Under the pieces are notes generated by a model that worked only from the letters and a program-made list of their open reading frames with translations, searched no databases and was not told where the DNA came from. From Agarivorans albus (GTDB lineage Bacteria > Pseudomonadota > Gammaproteobacteria > Enterobacterales > Celerinatantimonadaceae): a DNA stretch of 64,000 nucleotides. The stretch is taken from NCBI RefSeq assembly GCF_019670105.1, contig NZ_AP023032.1, forward strand, positions 1,978,972 through 2,042,971. Reading direction: 5' to 3'. Position numbers and translations under genes: made by a program. Each line of letters opens with the position of its first letter. The first letter of the stretch is position 1. Positions 35,830 through 46,926 of this stretch are shown here, piece by piece.

Positions 35830-36774
35830 TTATAGTTTCCAGTTAAACGAGGTGTTTTCTTCAGATAACTGCCAAAGTTGCTGAGTCATTTGTTGGTCAA
35901 GTGCTACCTCATCTAATAAACATTCACCCACCGGGCCAACGGTATCGGCGCGCTTGGTAGGGCCATAGAGTTTGTTTATCGCTAAGCCTTGTTTGGTGGC
36001 ACACATTACCTCTGGCCATGCGCCTTTTTCGGCAGATTGTGCGATTAGTCTAGACAGTAGAGCCCAGAGTATTTTGTTAAACGTGCTAGCTGTGTCTTTT
36101 AATAAGTTAGTTCTCGACGCGCCTGGGTGACAAACGTGTACTTGTACATGCTTACCTGAGGCTTTAATTCGTCGCTGCAGTTCATAGCCAAACATCATTT
36201 GCGCGAGTTTACTTTGAGCATAAGAGTTCCATGCCGTGTAATTAGCATCGAAGTTAAGATCGTCAAATTGAATTTTCTTTAAGCCCATTTTGTAGGCGTT
36301 ACTGCCTACTATCACAATACGCCCTTGAGATGCCTCTAATTGTTCAAATAACAAGCCACACAGAAGAAAGTGGCCAAAATGATTAACACCTAATTGGCTT
36401 TCAAAGCCGTCTTTTGTGAATTGTTGTTTGGCAACTTGCGCAATCGCGCCGTTACAAATAAGCGCTTCAATGCTGTTGGTGCTCTCTAGTAATTGTTTAG
36501 CTGCGCGCCTAACCGAGTCAAGCTCAGCCAAATCCATTTGAATATAGCTAAGATCAATATTACTACCCAGCTGGGCTTTTAACTCTTCTATGGCCGCGAC
36601 AGATTTAACAGGGTTTCGATTTAACATTACTACCTTTGCGCCTTTAGACAGCAAGATGCGAGAGGCTTCAAATCCGGCACCACTGTTGGCGCCAGTAATT
36701 ACGTAGGTTTTTCCTGTTAGAGAGCCAATCTGCTCTGGTGTCCAAGCTATAGTGGTAAGTTGCTTAATTGTCAT
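35830..36774 (-). CDS. Short-chain dehydrogenase/reductase (retinol dehydrogenase-like)
   Basis: 314-aa NAD(P)-dependent oxidoreductase. Cofactor motif TGANSGAGFEASRIL (near 28-42), CNGAIAQV in place of NNAG, and the active site Tyr-Lys as YAQSKLAQ with a preceding Ser in IVGSNAYK. The pattern is that of SDR members acting on bulky lipophilic alcohols, but no substrate is indicated. It diverges from an AraC-type regulator across 174 bases, the usual arrangement for AraC control of the target gene. Confidence 0.88.
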   Translation of the reverse strand: MTIKQLTTIAWTPEQIGSLTGKTYVITGANSGAGFEASRILLSKGAKVVMLNRNPVKSVAAIEELKAQLGSNIDLSYIQMDLAELDSVRRAAKQLLESTNSIEALICNGAIAQVAKQQFTKDGFESQLGVNHFGHFLLCGLLFEQLEASQGRIVIVGSNAYKMGLKKIQFDDLNFDANYTAWNSYAQSKLAQMMFGYELQRRIKASGKHVQVHVCHPGASRTNLLKDTASTFNKILWALLSRLIAQSAEKGAWPEVMCATKQGLAINKLYGPTKRADTVGPVGECLLDEVALDQQMTQQLWQLSEENTSFNWKL

Positions 36775-36948
36775 TTTCTAACCTCTTGATTCAGTCTTCG
36801 GAGAGTGCAACGAAAGTTAATTGCACTACCTTATTTGTCGTAGTATCTTTGCTTAGGAATGACTTTAACTCTCACTGTGTATGGTTAGTAGGCGTATTTG
36901 ACGCTAATATTTGCCTATTTGTGTCAACTGTGATTTTGGGAGGGTGGT

Positions 36949-37836
36949 GTGTTTAGGCAAGAAATAAAACAGCTGATAGAAAGTCGCATCAGCGATGAAG
37001 GAATGGTTGAGACAGGAGTAAAAGGGGTTCATCTGTTTAAAGTGACCACTGCTATCCCTTGTGCTCCTGCGGTTTATGAGCCGACAGTTGTGGTTATTGT
37101 CAGTGGTAAAAAAGAGGCGATAATCGAGGGGCATCATTATGTCTACGATAGTAGCCAATACTTGTGTTGCACCATGTCTATGCCAGTAGAAGCGGGTACA
37201 CCAGAAGCCTCGCCAGAAGAGCCTTTGCTCGGTGTGTACATCTCTCTCGATACCAAAGTAATGACCGAGCTAGCCATTGAAATGGAAAGCTCAGCAACGG
37301 TGATAAAGCATCCTAAAAATAGCGCGCAAGGCCTATCGCTAGCTAATTGGGATGACAACTTCTCTGATGCCCTATTAAGGCTACTACAATTGGGCGATAA
37401 CCCGAGGGACAGTGCTATTTTAGGTGCTAGCCGTTTACGTGAGTTTTATTATGCGGTGTTAAAAGGTGAAGCGGGCATCTCGGCGCGGCGCGCCTTTGGA
37501 GTTGGTAACGAAATTGCCCGCTCTATTGAGTACTTATCTAAGCGTCTTAGCGAAAATGTCACCATTGATCAGCTTGCTTCTCAAGTTAGCATGAGCAGAG
37601 CGGTATTTCACCGTAAGTTTAAACAAGCAACGATGATGTCGCCGATTCAATTTATGAAGTCGATGCGCTTGAATCAAGCCGCTATGAAAATTGCCGCAGG
37701 TAATAATGTCAGTGAAGCGGCAATGGCCGTTGGTTATGTTAGCTCATCCCAATTTAGTCGGGAGTTTAAAAGGATGTATGGGCAATCTCCTAAACAGTGG
37801 AGCCAGTCTAAAGGCCTCTTAGAGAACATCACTTAA
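36949..37836 (+). CDS. AraC family transcriptional regulator
   Basis: 295 aa from a GTG start with GGAGGG close upstream. N-terminal AraC_N ligand-binding domain (VYEPTVVVIVSGKKEAIIEG) and C-terminal double HTH (VTIDQLASQVSMSRAVFHRKFK, and VSEAAMAVGYVSSSQFSREFKR). Expected to control the divergent SDR gene and perhaps itself. The ligand is unknown. Followed by the GGCT-like gene after 13 bases. Confidence 0.92.
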   Translation: MFRQEIKQLIESRISDEGMVETGVKGVHLFKVTTAIPCAPAVYEPTVVVIVSGKKEAIIEGHHYVYDSSQYLCCTMSMPVEAGTPEASPEEPLLGVYISLDTKVMTELAIEMESSATVIKHPKNSAQGLSLANWDDNFSDALLRLLQLGDNPRDSAILGASRLREFYYAVLKGEAGISARRAFGVGNEIARSIEYLSKRLSENVTIDQLASQVSMSRAVFHRKFKQATMMSPIQFMKSMRLNQAAMKIAAGNNVSEAAMAVGYVSSSQFSREFKRMYGQSPKQWSQSKGLLENIT

Positions 37837-37849
37837 GGACGATAAACAT

Positions 37850-38281
37850 ATGCACAAAGTGTTTGTATTTGGCACGCTAAAACAAGGCTTCCCAAATTTC
37901 AAATTTAACCAAGGCATTCGCCATGGCTCTGATTATGTAAGCAAAGAAAGTTACCCTTTGTATTTGGTGGGTAGCCGTTACTCGCCGTGGTTAGTGCTTG
38001 ATAAGGGCAAAGGCCAGCCGGTGAAAGGGCAAGTTTTCTTAGTCTCGGACCAAGTGCTAGCAGAAATGGACAACTTAGAACGTGTACATGAGCCAGATGG
38101 ATATCGAAAGTTCAGTATTCAGGTGGAATGTGTGACATCAGGAAAAGAGTTAGCCGCCATTGTATATGGCAAGCCGCCAGAGATGGTGGCAACAGCAGAC
38201 ATTAGGCTTGAATTAGCTGGGGAATACCTACTAGAGCATGCCGATTTATATCGAAGCAGAAAGAAATTAGTAAGTTGTTAG
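37850..38281 (+). CDS. Gamma-glutamylcyclotransferase-like (AIG2/GGCT) protein
   Basis: 143 aa. Starts MHKVFVFGTLKQGFPN, where FGTLKQG is the substrate-binding (F/Y)GTLxxG motif. VKGQVFLVSDQVLAEMDNLERV is the second family motif. Members act on gamma-glutamyl amines or gamma-glutamyl-amino acids. E. coli YtfP is a relative. It is 13 bases downstream of the AraC gene, so it may be cotranscribed. Confidence 0.82.
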   Translation: MHKVFVFGTLKQGFPNFKFNQGIRHGSDYVSKESYPLYLVGSRYSPWLVLDKGKGQPVKGQVFLVSDQVLAEMDNLERVHEPDGYRKFSIQVECVTSGKELAAIVYGKPPEMVATADIRLELAGEYLLEHADLYRSRKKLVSC

Positions 38282-38502
38282 GCGCTTTCCTTATTGGGAA
38301 GGTGACTCGTTCTAGTTTTTGTCACTTGGTGTTTGTATGTTTTGGCTGTGATGCAGCCGCTGTAGTCGCCGCTTTTAATGCTATTTGACTGCTTAGCCTC
38401 TGTAAGGCGTAAGAGAAATAATTAATAACCGCACTATATTCAGTGTTTTAATTCCAAAAGAATTCAATACAATTGGGGCGTCCAAGCAAAAGGAGTAGCG
38501 GT

Positions 38503-40188
38503 TTGGTTAAGGGTAAGTTTGAATCAATGAACATTAAGGGCGATTTGTTTGGTGGTGTTACCACCGCTATCGTCTCACTACCAATGGCTTTAGCGTTTGG
38601 TGTTGCATCGGGAGCAGGGCCTCAAGCGGGTCTTTGGGGCGCCATTTTAGTCGGCTTGTTTGCCGCGTTATTTGGCGGTTCGCGAACCTTGATCTCAGAG
38701 CCAACCGGCCCGATGACCGTAGTAATGGCGGCGGTACTTACCACCATGATTGCCAAACACCCAGAAAACGGGCCCGCCATGGCATTTACCGTGGTGATGA
38801 TGGCCGGGCTATTCCAAATCGCCCTTGGGGCACTTAAGCTTGGTAAATACATTACCTTGATGCCTTATAGTGTTATTTCTGGCTTTATGTCTGGCGTTGG
38901 GGTAATTCTGGTCATCCTTCAATTGGCACCCTTTTTAGGCCAGTCTACTCCCGCTGGTGGAGCTTTAGGTACCTTACAGGCGATTCCCGACTTAATTCGA
39001 AACATGCACTTTGGCGAGTTCCTACTAGGGCTGATGACCTTAGGCGCACTTTTATTCATGCCTAACAAATATAAAAAAATAATCCCCCCACAATTGGTCG
39101 CGCTGGTGGCGGTGACTTTAGTGTCGATGCTGCTCTTTAGTGACGAGGGTATTCGCCGTATTGGAGAGATCCCAAGTGGCCTACCATCGATTATTTGGCC
39201 CACTTTTACTTGGGGCCTGCTTAGCGAAATGCTGGTTGATGCTTTAGTACTAGGAACATTAGGTTGTATCGATACTCTACTTACCGCAGTAATTGCCGAT
39301 AGCTTAACCCGCAAAGAACATGACTCTAACCGAGAGTTAATGGGGCAGGGCATAGCAAATACGGTTTCAGGCCTGTTTGGGGGCTTGCCTGGCGCAGGCG
39401 CGACTATGGGAACTGTGGTGAATGTTCAGGTGGGCGGAAGCTCTCCGCTCTCTGGCATTGTGCGCGCGGTAATTCTGCTCTTGGTTGTGCTGTGGTTAGC
39501 CCCGCTTACCCAGCCTATTCCATTGGCCGTTCTCGCGGGTATCGCTATGTATGTTGGCCTTAATATTCTCGATTGGAGCTTCATTAAACGCGCCCACCGA
39601 GTATCTTTAGTGCCTACTTGCATCATGTATGGTGTGCTATTTCTTACCGTTTTTGTCGATTTAATCTACGCCGTAGGCATTGGAGTATTCCTCGCCAACG
39701 TAATTACTATTGAAAAGCTGAGCCGAGTTCAGGAAAAAAATGTTAAAGCGATATCTGATGCCGACGACGGTGTGCCACTTGAAGATTCAGAACGGCAGTT
39801 GTTAGACCAAGCCAAAGGTCAGCTATTGTTTTTCTACCTCTCAGGGCCAATGATTTTTGGAGTATCAAAAGCCATTGCCAGACAACACGCCGCGGTTGAG
39901 CAGTACAAAGTAATGGTGCTAGATCTTAGTGCGGTACCGATGATTGACGTTACTGTGGCGCTAGCGCTGGAAAACGCCATGCGTGATGCCTTAGATGCTG
40001 GATGTGAAGTGTTCCTCTACAGCCCTAATGAGCAAACCATGCACCAGCTAGAGAAGATCCAAATCCGCGATTGGATAGATGAAGATCATATCGTAGATAG
40101 CCGCACTGAAGCCTTAGAAAAAGGACTAGCGGTGGTGCAGCGTATAAATGCTGAGTCTGAAGTTGTTCAACAAGGCTCTGCTATTTAA
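38503..40188 (+). CDS. SulP family inorganic anion transporter with STAS domain
   Basis: 561 aa from the TTG at 38503, chosen because AAAGGAG lies eight bases ahead. Transmembrane part of about ten helices carrying the SLC26 motifs (VSLPMALAFGVASGAGPQAGLW; SEPTGPMTVVMAAV; GLPGAGATMGTVVNVQVGG) and a C-terminal STAS domain (FYLSGPMIFGVSKAI; VMVLDLSAVPMIDVTVALAL). Carries sulfate, bicarbonate or another anion with H+ or Na+; no neighbouring gene tells which. Single gene with a strong hairpin after it. Confidence 0.92.
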   Translation: MVKGKFESMNIKGDLFGGVTTAIVSLPMALAFGVASGAGPQAGLWGAILVGLFAALFGGSRTLISEPTGPMTVVMAAVLTTMIAKHPENGPAMAFTVVMMAGLFQIALGALKLGKYITLMPYSVISGFMSGVGVILVILQLAPFLGQSTPAGGALGTLQAIPDLIRNMHFGEFLLGLMTLGALLFMPNKYKKIIPPQLVALVAVTLVSMLLFSDEGIRRIGEIPSGLPSIIWPTFTWGLLSEMLVDALVLGTLGCIDTLLTAVIADSLTRKEHDSNRELMGQGIANTVSGLFGGLPGAGATMGTVVNVQVGGSSPLSGIVRAVILLLVVLWLAPLTQPIPLAVLAGIAMYVGLNILDWSFIKRAHRVSLVPTCIMYGVLFLTVFVDLIYAVGIGVFLANVITIEKLSRVQEKNVKAISDADDGVPLEDSERQLLDQAKGQLLFFYLSGPMIFGVSKAIARQHAAVEQYKVMVLDLSAVPMIDVTVALALENAMRDALDAGCEVFLYSPNEQTMHQLEKIQIRDWIDEDHIVDSRTEALEKGLAVVQRINAESEVVQQGSAI

Positions 40189-40212
40189 CTACTACTTGAC
40201 GTGGATACCTAA

Positions 40213-40248
40213 AAAGCCGCGCTGGAGCTAGCTCTCCAGCGCGGCTTT
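40213..40248 (+). terminator. Terminator of the SulP gene
   Basis: 12-bp GC-rich arms GCCGCGCTGGAG and CTCCAGCGCGGC around CTAGCT, with AAA/TTT extending the stem. Only three T follow before C, so it may act as much as a 3' barrier as a terminator. Confidence 0.8.
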
Positions 40249-40331
40249 CGCAACTTACCGATTTTAATTTGGGATTCAGCAACGCTTGGTTTGAGGTGGT
40301 TTGAGTCATTTAGCTTAGGCTTATTAGGTCT

Positions 40332-40886
40332 CTAGGCTGCGTATGGATCTTCTTTATCAGCATTAAGCATTTTTGTAGTTGCTGTTTCTGACATTATGAG
40401 AGAGAACTTCAGGGCAACTGACGCTCCGACTAGGAATGGAATCGCTGTTTTCAAAGAAAACTGAAAGTCCAGCATATCCGCAGTAATAGCAAGATTAGTT
40501 GGTAATTCTGTCAACCAAGCAAAGTGACTAGCAAACAGCACTAACGCCAAGCTGCCGCATAGTAGAGCAGGAATACCAAACTGGAATGAATCAAATTTGA
40601 GGTGGTAGAGGAAAGCACCAAGGCTTAAGAAAAACAGTCCACTCGCTGCCAATGTACCTAAGACATGACTTCCCGCAAGCAGTAAACCCAGCGCACCAAG
40701 CAGCTCAGCAACGCCAATCAGAGTATATACCAAACCATTCAAACCATACTTTTTCATAAAGCCTAATTGAAATGGCACAATGTACTGATGCCAACGACTT
40801 ATTTTAATTGAGCTGGTAAAAAGAAATAGCGTGAACAAAAAGCCCGTTGCTAAATATGTAAATGTTTGGTGAATAAACTCGATCAT
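40332..40886 (-). CDS. DoxX-like family membrane protein
   Basis: 184 aa with four to five hydrophobic segments. The first half matches DoxX-like proteins (GFLFTLFLFTSSIKI, YTLIGVAELLGALGLLL). A C-terminal extension adds one more helix. Function of the family is loosely linked to thiosulfate or quinol oxidation and to redox stress. Divergent from a LysR gene over 99 bases, so regulation by it is likely. Confidence 0.75.
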   Translation of the reverse strand: MIEFIHQTFTYLATGFLFTLFLFTSSIKISRWHQYIVPFQLGFMKKYGLNGLVYTLIGVAELLGALGLLLAGSHVLGTLAASGLFFLSLGAFLYHLKFDSFQFGIPALLCGSLALVLFASHFAWLTELPTNLAITADMLDFQFSLKTAIPFLVGASVALKFSLIMSETATTKMLNADKEDPYAA

Positions 40887-40965
40887 GTTTGCGTCTCCTG
40901 TCTAAGTGCCTTCAGTTTAATCATTCCAATACACTTAGATAAATGCTACTTTTTTGATAGTTAAT

Positions 40966-40980
40966 ATTCCTGAATGGAAT
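40966..40980 (+). promoter_or_regulatory. Inverted repeat in the DoxX/LysR interval
   Basis: ATTCC-TGAAT-GGAAT, 15 bp, just before the LysR start and overlapping its likely ribosome binding region. Fits an autoregulatory LysR site of the T-N11-A class. Assigned by symmetry and position only. Confidence 0.4.
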
Positions 40981-40985
40981 TAATT

Positions 40986-41876
40986 ATGGATAAACATGAG
41001 TGCATTAAACTATTTGTTCGTACCGCAAATTTAGGCAGCTTTACCGCAGCAGCCTCTGAGTTTGGCATGACCCAAGGTGCAGTAAGCAAAAAGATTGCTT
41101 GGTTAGAGGCAAAAGTCGAGTTCAAGTTGTTTCACCGTAGTAGCCGCACCGTTAACCTCACTCAGCAAGGATACGATTATCTTGAATACTGCGAGCAGCT
41201 GATTGAAGAGTTCGCTTTAGTTGAAGCAAGAATTAAGGGGGAGCTTTCCGAAGTAAAAGGCTTACTAAAGTTGTCCGTACCTAGTGCATTGGCCACACAG
41301 CTGCTTGTAAAACCGATTAATGATTTTATGAATATGCATCCAGAGATAACCTTTAATGTGTCGGTAAACGATCAACAAGTGGATTTGATTGAGGGGGATA
41401 TAGATATTGCACTTAGAGCTTCTGTGTTGGAAAGCTCTGGCTATAAAGCACGCCACCTCTTTGATAACCGAGCAATTTATACGGCCTCTCCACAGTATCT
41501 AAATTCGCATGGTATCCCAACGAAAGCAGAAGAACTCACGACACATCGGTGTTTAGTATATACCCTATCAGCAAGATCTCATGTTTGGGGGTTATCAGAC
41601 AGGCAAGGTAAGACATACAGTGTGCCGGTCAAACGCGCTTTTTCCAGTGACAGTCCTGAGTTACTAATGCAAATGGCGCTCTCTGGTCAAGGAATTACCT
41701 TGCTGCCTGATTGGATGGGAAGAAAGCACATTGAAGGTGGACGCTTAGTACAAGTTTTAGATAGTTATAAATCGATGAGCTTACCAATGTACGCAGTATT
41801 TAAGTCTGACGATTATCAACCTTACCGTGTTAGGGCATTTATTGATTTTTTAGTGGAATACTTTAATTCACTATAG
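40986..41876 (+). CDS. LysR family transcriptional regulator
   Basis: 296 aa from the ATG at 40986 (MDKHECIKLFVRTANLGSFT). The ATG twelve bases upstream has no ribosome binding site. N-terminal winged HTH (SFTAAASEFGMTQGAVSKKIAWLE) and LysR substrate-binding domain of the CrgA-like class (DIDIALRASVLESSGYKARHL). Divergent from DoxX. The ligand is unknown. Confidence 0.92.
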   Translation: MDKHECIKLFVRTANLGSFTAAASEFGMTQGAVSKKIAWLEAKVEFKLFHRSSRTVNLTQQGYDYLEYCEQLIEEFALVEARIKGELSEVKGLLKLSVPSALATQLLVKPINDFMNMHPEITFNVSVNDQQVDLIEGDIDIALRASVLESSGYKARHLFDNRAIYTASPQYLNSHGIPTKAEELTTHRCLVYTLSARSHVWGLSDRQGKTYSVPVKRAFSSDSPELLMQMALSGQGITLLPDWMGRKHIEGGRLVQVLDSYKSMSLPMYAVFKSDDYQPYRVRAFIDFLVEYFNSL

Positions 41877-41970
41877 AATTTCATGCCTAGGGCACTTCTG
41901 GTTTAGACGTACTTAGTTAAGCTCAAGCTTATTTGTGTCCAAAAGTAAGTTAGTCGATTCTCGATGTCGT

Positions 41971-41999
41971 AAAAAAACCAGCATTACGCTGGTTTTTTT
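41971..41999. terminator. Bidirectional terminator, LysR gene and his operon
   Basis: AAAAAAACCAGC - ATTAC - GCTGGTTTTTTT, perfect 12-bp arms. Serves the end of the his operon on the minus strand and the LysR gene on the plus strand. Confidence 0.95.
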
Positions 42000-42019
42000 G
42001 TTGGGTCAGGTGTTAAGCC

Positions 42020-42633
42020 CTACTTATGCCTTGCTTGCAAACAAGCTACTACTTCGTCAAAGCCTACTTCTTGTTTTTCTAGCAATACTAGTAGGTGATA
42101 CAACAAGTCTGAGCTTTCATTCACTAGCTCTTCGCGGTCGTTAGCCATGGCCGCTAGGGCTACTTCTACACCTTCTTCACCCACTTTTTGGCAAATGCGC
42201 TTGGTGCCGCGGGCGAATAGGCTAGCGGTGTAGCTTTCTTCTGGATCGGCTAACTTACGCTCGGCTAATACCGCTTGTAATTGGGCGATAAAGGTCAGCT
42301 TAGGCTCTTGGTGGCCGTCAAAACAGCTTTGGTTGCCGAGGTGGCAAGTTGGGCCAATTGGGTCAACCGCTACTAGTAGCGTGTCTTGGTCGCAATCAAG
42401 GGTAATGCCTTTAAGCTTTAGCACGTTGCCTGAGGTTTCACCTTTGGTCCATAGGCGCTGCTTAGTGCGGCTAAAGAAGGTTACTTGCTCGGTATCTAAG
42501 GTTTTAGCTAGGGCATCACTGTTCATGTAACCCAGCATAAGCACTTGGCCGCTGTGGTCGTTTTGAACCACGGCAGGGATTAAGCCTTCGACTTTGTCCC
42601 AGTTAATCTTTTGGTTTAGTTCTTCAAACTGGC

Positions 42634-42637
<4 letters not shown>
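42020..42637 (-). CDS. hisI: Bifunctional phosphoribosyl-AMP cyclohydrolase / phosphoribosyl-ATP pyrophosphatase
   Basis: 205 aa, HisIE fusion. The N-terminal HisI domain ([47 protein letters not shown]) opens the purine ring. The C-terminal HisE MazG-like domain (from about 115: [31 protein letters not shown]) removes pyrophosphate from PR-ATP. Steps 2 and 3 of histidine synthesis. It is the last gene of the operon and overlaps hisF by 4 bases. Confidence 0.97.
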
Positions 42638-44152
<1,515 letters not shown>

Positions 44153-44761
44153 TTACATCTCCAAGAAGTTTTTGATTAGTTGTGCACCGGCTTGGCCGCT
44201 ACGTTCTGGGTGAAATTGCACCCCGTAAAAATTGCCTTTGTTTACTGCGGCGGTAAAGGCGTTGCCATAATCACATTCGGCAATTGTGGCAGCGTTTACT
44301 GGCAGGGCATAGCTGTGTACAAAGTAAAAGTAGCTACCGGCTTCAATGCCTTTAAACAGTGGGTGACCGGCTTTAGGTTGAATTTGATTCCAACCCATGT
44401 GCGGCAGGCGTTGCCCTTGTTGCGGTTGCATTAAGCTTACGGTGCCAGGTACTAAACCTAAGCAGGGGACTGGCTCGTCGGCTTGTTTGGCGCCGCCTTC
44501 GATAGAGAATTCGGCCAGCATTTGCATGCCTAAACAAATACCCAATAGCGGCTTTTTAACTTGTTTTACTAAGTCGATTAGCTCGCGGTCGGCTAGGTTT
44601 TGCATCGCCTCGGTGGCGGTTCCCACGCCGGGTAGAAACAGTTTGTCAGCCGCTAAAATTACCTGTGGATCGCGGCTCACTGTTACTGGAAAGCCCAAAC
44701 GCTCTACGGCAAATTTTACCGAAGATAAGTTGGCACATCCTGTATCAATAATTACGTTCAT
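44153..44761 (-). CDS. hisH: Imidazole glycerol phosphate synthase, glutaminase subunit
   Basis: 202-aa class I amidotransferase. Nucleophile Cys in [15 protein letters not shown], and His-Glu in [12 protein letters not shown]. It supplies ammonia to HisF. Start [19 protein letters not shown] is typical. 28 bases after hisB. Confidence 0.97.
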   Translation of the reverse strand: MNVIIDTGCANLSSVKFAVERLGFPVTVSRDPQVILAADKLFLPGVGTATEAMQNLADRELIDLVKQVKKPLLGICLGMQMLAEFSIEGGAKQADEPVPCLGLVPGTVSLMQPQQGQRLPHMGWNQIQPKAGHPLFKGIEAGSYFYFVHSYALPVNAATIAECDYGNAFTAAVNKGNFYGVQFHPERSGQAGAQLIKNFLEM

Positions 44762-44789
44762 GTTTGCTCTTATCCTTTAAAGCAGGCGC

Positions 44790-45866
44790 TTATAGTGTGC
44801 CTTTACTGCTAGGCATTGCATCGCCCGATTTTACGATAGCTTGACCTAGTGCGCGACCAAATACTTTAAACAAGGCTTCTACCATGTGGTGAGTATTTTT
44901 GCCGGTGGTTTCTAGGTGCAGGGTACAGGCCATCGCGTCGCTTAATGAGCGGAAAAAATGCGGTACCATTTCTGTAGCAAAGTCGCCAATGTTGTCTCGG
45001 GTAAAGTCGGCTTTAAACTCTAGGTGAGCACGGCCGCTTAAATCTAGTGCGCATTGGGCTAGGCATTCGTCCATCGGCAGTACAAAACCAAAACGACCAA
45101 TACCACGTTTGTCGCCAAGCGCTTCTTTAAGGGCTTGGCCAAGGGCAATGGCGGTGTCTTCTACGCTGTGGTGGTCGTCGATGTGGTAATCACCAACAAC
45201 TTTACAGTTGAGCTGAAAACCGCCGTGGGTAGCAATTTGATCAAGCATGTGGTCAAAAAAGCCAAGGCCAGTATCAATTTGGCTGCCGCCTGCGTTGTCT
45301 AAATCAACCGCGATACTAATTTGGGTTTCTTTAGTATTGCGCTCAACCTTGGCTTTGCGGCCTTGTTGAGTAAGCTGCTTTTCAATGGTAATCCAGTTAA
45401 GGCCGTCGCGTTGATATTGCAAGCCTTCTAGCCCCATGTTTTCGGCTAGCTGCATGTCGGTGTGGCGATCGCCAATCACATAAGAGTTGGCAAAATCAAT
45501 CACGCCACTTTTTAGGTAGTCTTTAACCAAGCCAAGCTTGGGTTTGCGACAGCTACAGTTGTCTTCGTCGAAGTGCGGGCATACCAGTACGTCGTCAAAC
45601 TTAATGCCTTGTGATTCGAAGATATCCATCATGTAGTTTTGAGCTAGGTGGAAATCAGCTTCGGGGAAGCTGTCGGTACCTAAACCATCCTGGTTGGTTA
45701 CCATTACTAAGCGGTAGCCATTGGCTTGTAGCTTAAGCAATACCGGGATCACTTGTGGCTCTAACTTTACCTTTTCTACACTATCAACCTGTTTGTCGGT
45801 GATAGGTTCGTCGATCATGGTGCCATCACGGTCGATAAATAAGATTTTTTGTTTTACTTGGCTCAC
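44790..45866 (-). CDS. hisB: Bifunctional histidinol-phosphatase / imidazoleglycerol-phosphate dehydratase
   Basis: 358-aa fusion as in enterobacteria. The N-terminal HAD phosphatase has the nucleophile pair Asp12/Asp14 ([10 protein letters not shown]) and a zinc loop with His and three Cys ([15 protein letters not shown]). The C-terminal IGPD domain (from about 170) has the metal sites DHMLDQI and [14 protein letters not shown]. Steps 6 and 8 of the pathway. hisC ends directly before it. Confidence 0.97.
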   Translation of the reverse strand: MSQVKQKILFIDRDGTMIDEPITDKQVDSVEKVKLEPQVIPVLLKLQANGYRLVMVTNQDGLGTDSFPEADFHLAQNYMMDIFESQGIKFDDVLVCPHFDEDNCSCRKPKLGLVKDYLKSGVIDFANSYVIGDRHTDMQLAENMGLEGLQYQRDGLNWITIEKQLTQQGRKAKVERNTKETQISIAVDLDNAGGSQIDTGLGFFDHMLDQIATHGGFQLNCKVVGDYHIDDHHSVEDTAIALGQALKEALGDKRGIGRFGFVLPMDECLAQCALDLSGRAHLEFKADFTRDNIGDFATEMVPHFFRSLSDAMACTLHLETTGKNTHHMVEALFKVFGRALGQAIVKSGDAMPSSKGTL

Positions 45867-46925
45867 TTAAGTTCGCTCCAATCCTTGAATTGCTGATACG
45901 GTGGCGGCCACTTCTTGCTGGTTGCCAATGCTAATGCGGATGCAGTTTTCTAACCGCGGCTTATTGGCAAAATCACGCAGTACAATGCCTTGCTCGCCCA
46001 ATGTTTTAAATACACGGGCTGAATCGTCGAAACGTACCAGTATGTAGTTACCGGTAGCTGGGAAGATCTCTTGCACAATATTAAGTTTGCTTAAATCTTC
46101 AACCGCTTGGCTACGAATAGCGTTTAAACGAGCGACTCGTTCGCGCATAACTTTTAAGCCATCTTGGCTTAACGCTTTTGCTGCGATTTCTGCTACTGGA
46201 CGGGCGATAGGGTAAGGGGCAATCACTTTGCTCATTACTTCAATCACCTCACGACCTGCAACGGTAAAGCCACAACGTAAGCCAGCTAAAGCGAAGGCTT
46301 TAGATAAGGTACGAGTAATCACCAAGTTGTCGTAGCCGCCGAGCAGTTTCACTACGCTAAGTTCTTCGCAAAACTCAATATAGGCTTCGTCTACTACAAC
46401 TAGCGCTTTATCTTTTTGTGCTTCTAACAACTCACACAACTTGGCTTCATCTAGCATGTTGCCTGTTGGGTTGTTGGGTGCACATAAGAAAATAATTTTG
46501 CTATCTATTTTTGCCAGTGCCGCGTAGTCGGGATCAAAGTTCGCATCTAGAGCAACGGTTTTTATCTCAACACCAATGGTTTCGGCGCTTACCGCATACA
46601 TGCCGTAAGTAGGGGCACAAATGGTAATGCTGTCTTCGTTCGGTTCACAAAATGCGCGAATTAGTACTTCAATCGCCTCATCGGCGCCGCGGCTAGCCAA
46701 CACTTGATTTGGCTCTACGCCTGCATAAGCAGCGTAACCGTTAATTAAAGCTTCTGGTTGAAACTCTGGGTAGCGGTTTAGCTCATCGCCTTCGTAACTA
46801 AAGTCACAAACATCTGGGCTTTCGTTGGCGTTTAGCCACACCTCACCACTGCCGCCAATTCGGCGAGCACTTTGGTAGGGCACTAGCGCCTGAATCTTTT
46901 TGCGGGCTAATAATGTAACCGACAT
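45867..46925 (-). CDS. hisC: Histidinol-phosphate aminotransferase
   Basis: 352-aa PLP enzyme, fold type I. The Schiff-base Lys is in TRTLSKAFALAGLRCGF; WLNANESPD and CAPNNPTGNM are conserved, and VDEAYIEF holds the Asp that contacts the pyridine. Transfers the amino group from glutamate to imidazole acetol phosphate. Immediately adjacent to hisB and one base after hisD. Confidence 0.97.
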   Translation of the reverse strand: MSVTLLARKKIQALVPYQSARRIGGSGEVWLNANESPDVCDFSYEGDELNRYPEFQPEALINGYAAYAGVEPNQVLASRGADEAIEVLIRAFCEPNEDSITICAPTYGMYAVSAETIGVEIKTVALDANFDPDYAALAKIDSKIIFLCAPNNPTGNMLDEAKLCELLEAQKDKALVVVDEAYIEFCEELSVVKLLGGYDNLVITRTLSKAFALAGLRCGFTVAGREVIEVMSKVIAPYPIARPVAEIAAKALSQDGLKVMRERVARLNAIRSQAVEDLSKLNIVQEIFPATGNYILVRFDDSARVFKTLGEQGIVLRDFANKPRLENCIRISIGNQQEVAATVSAIQGLERT

Positions 46926-46926
46926 A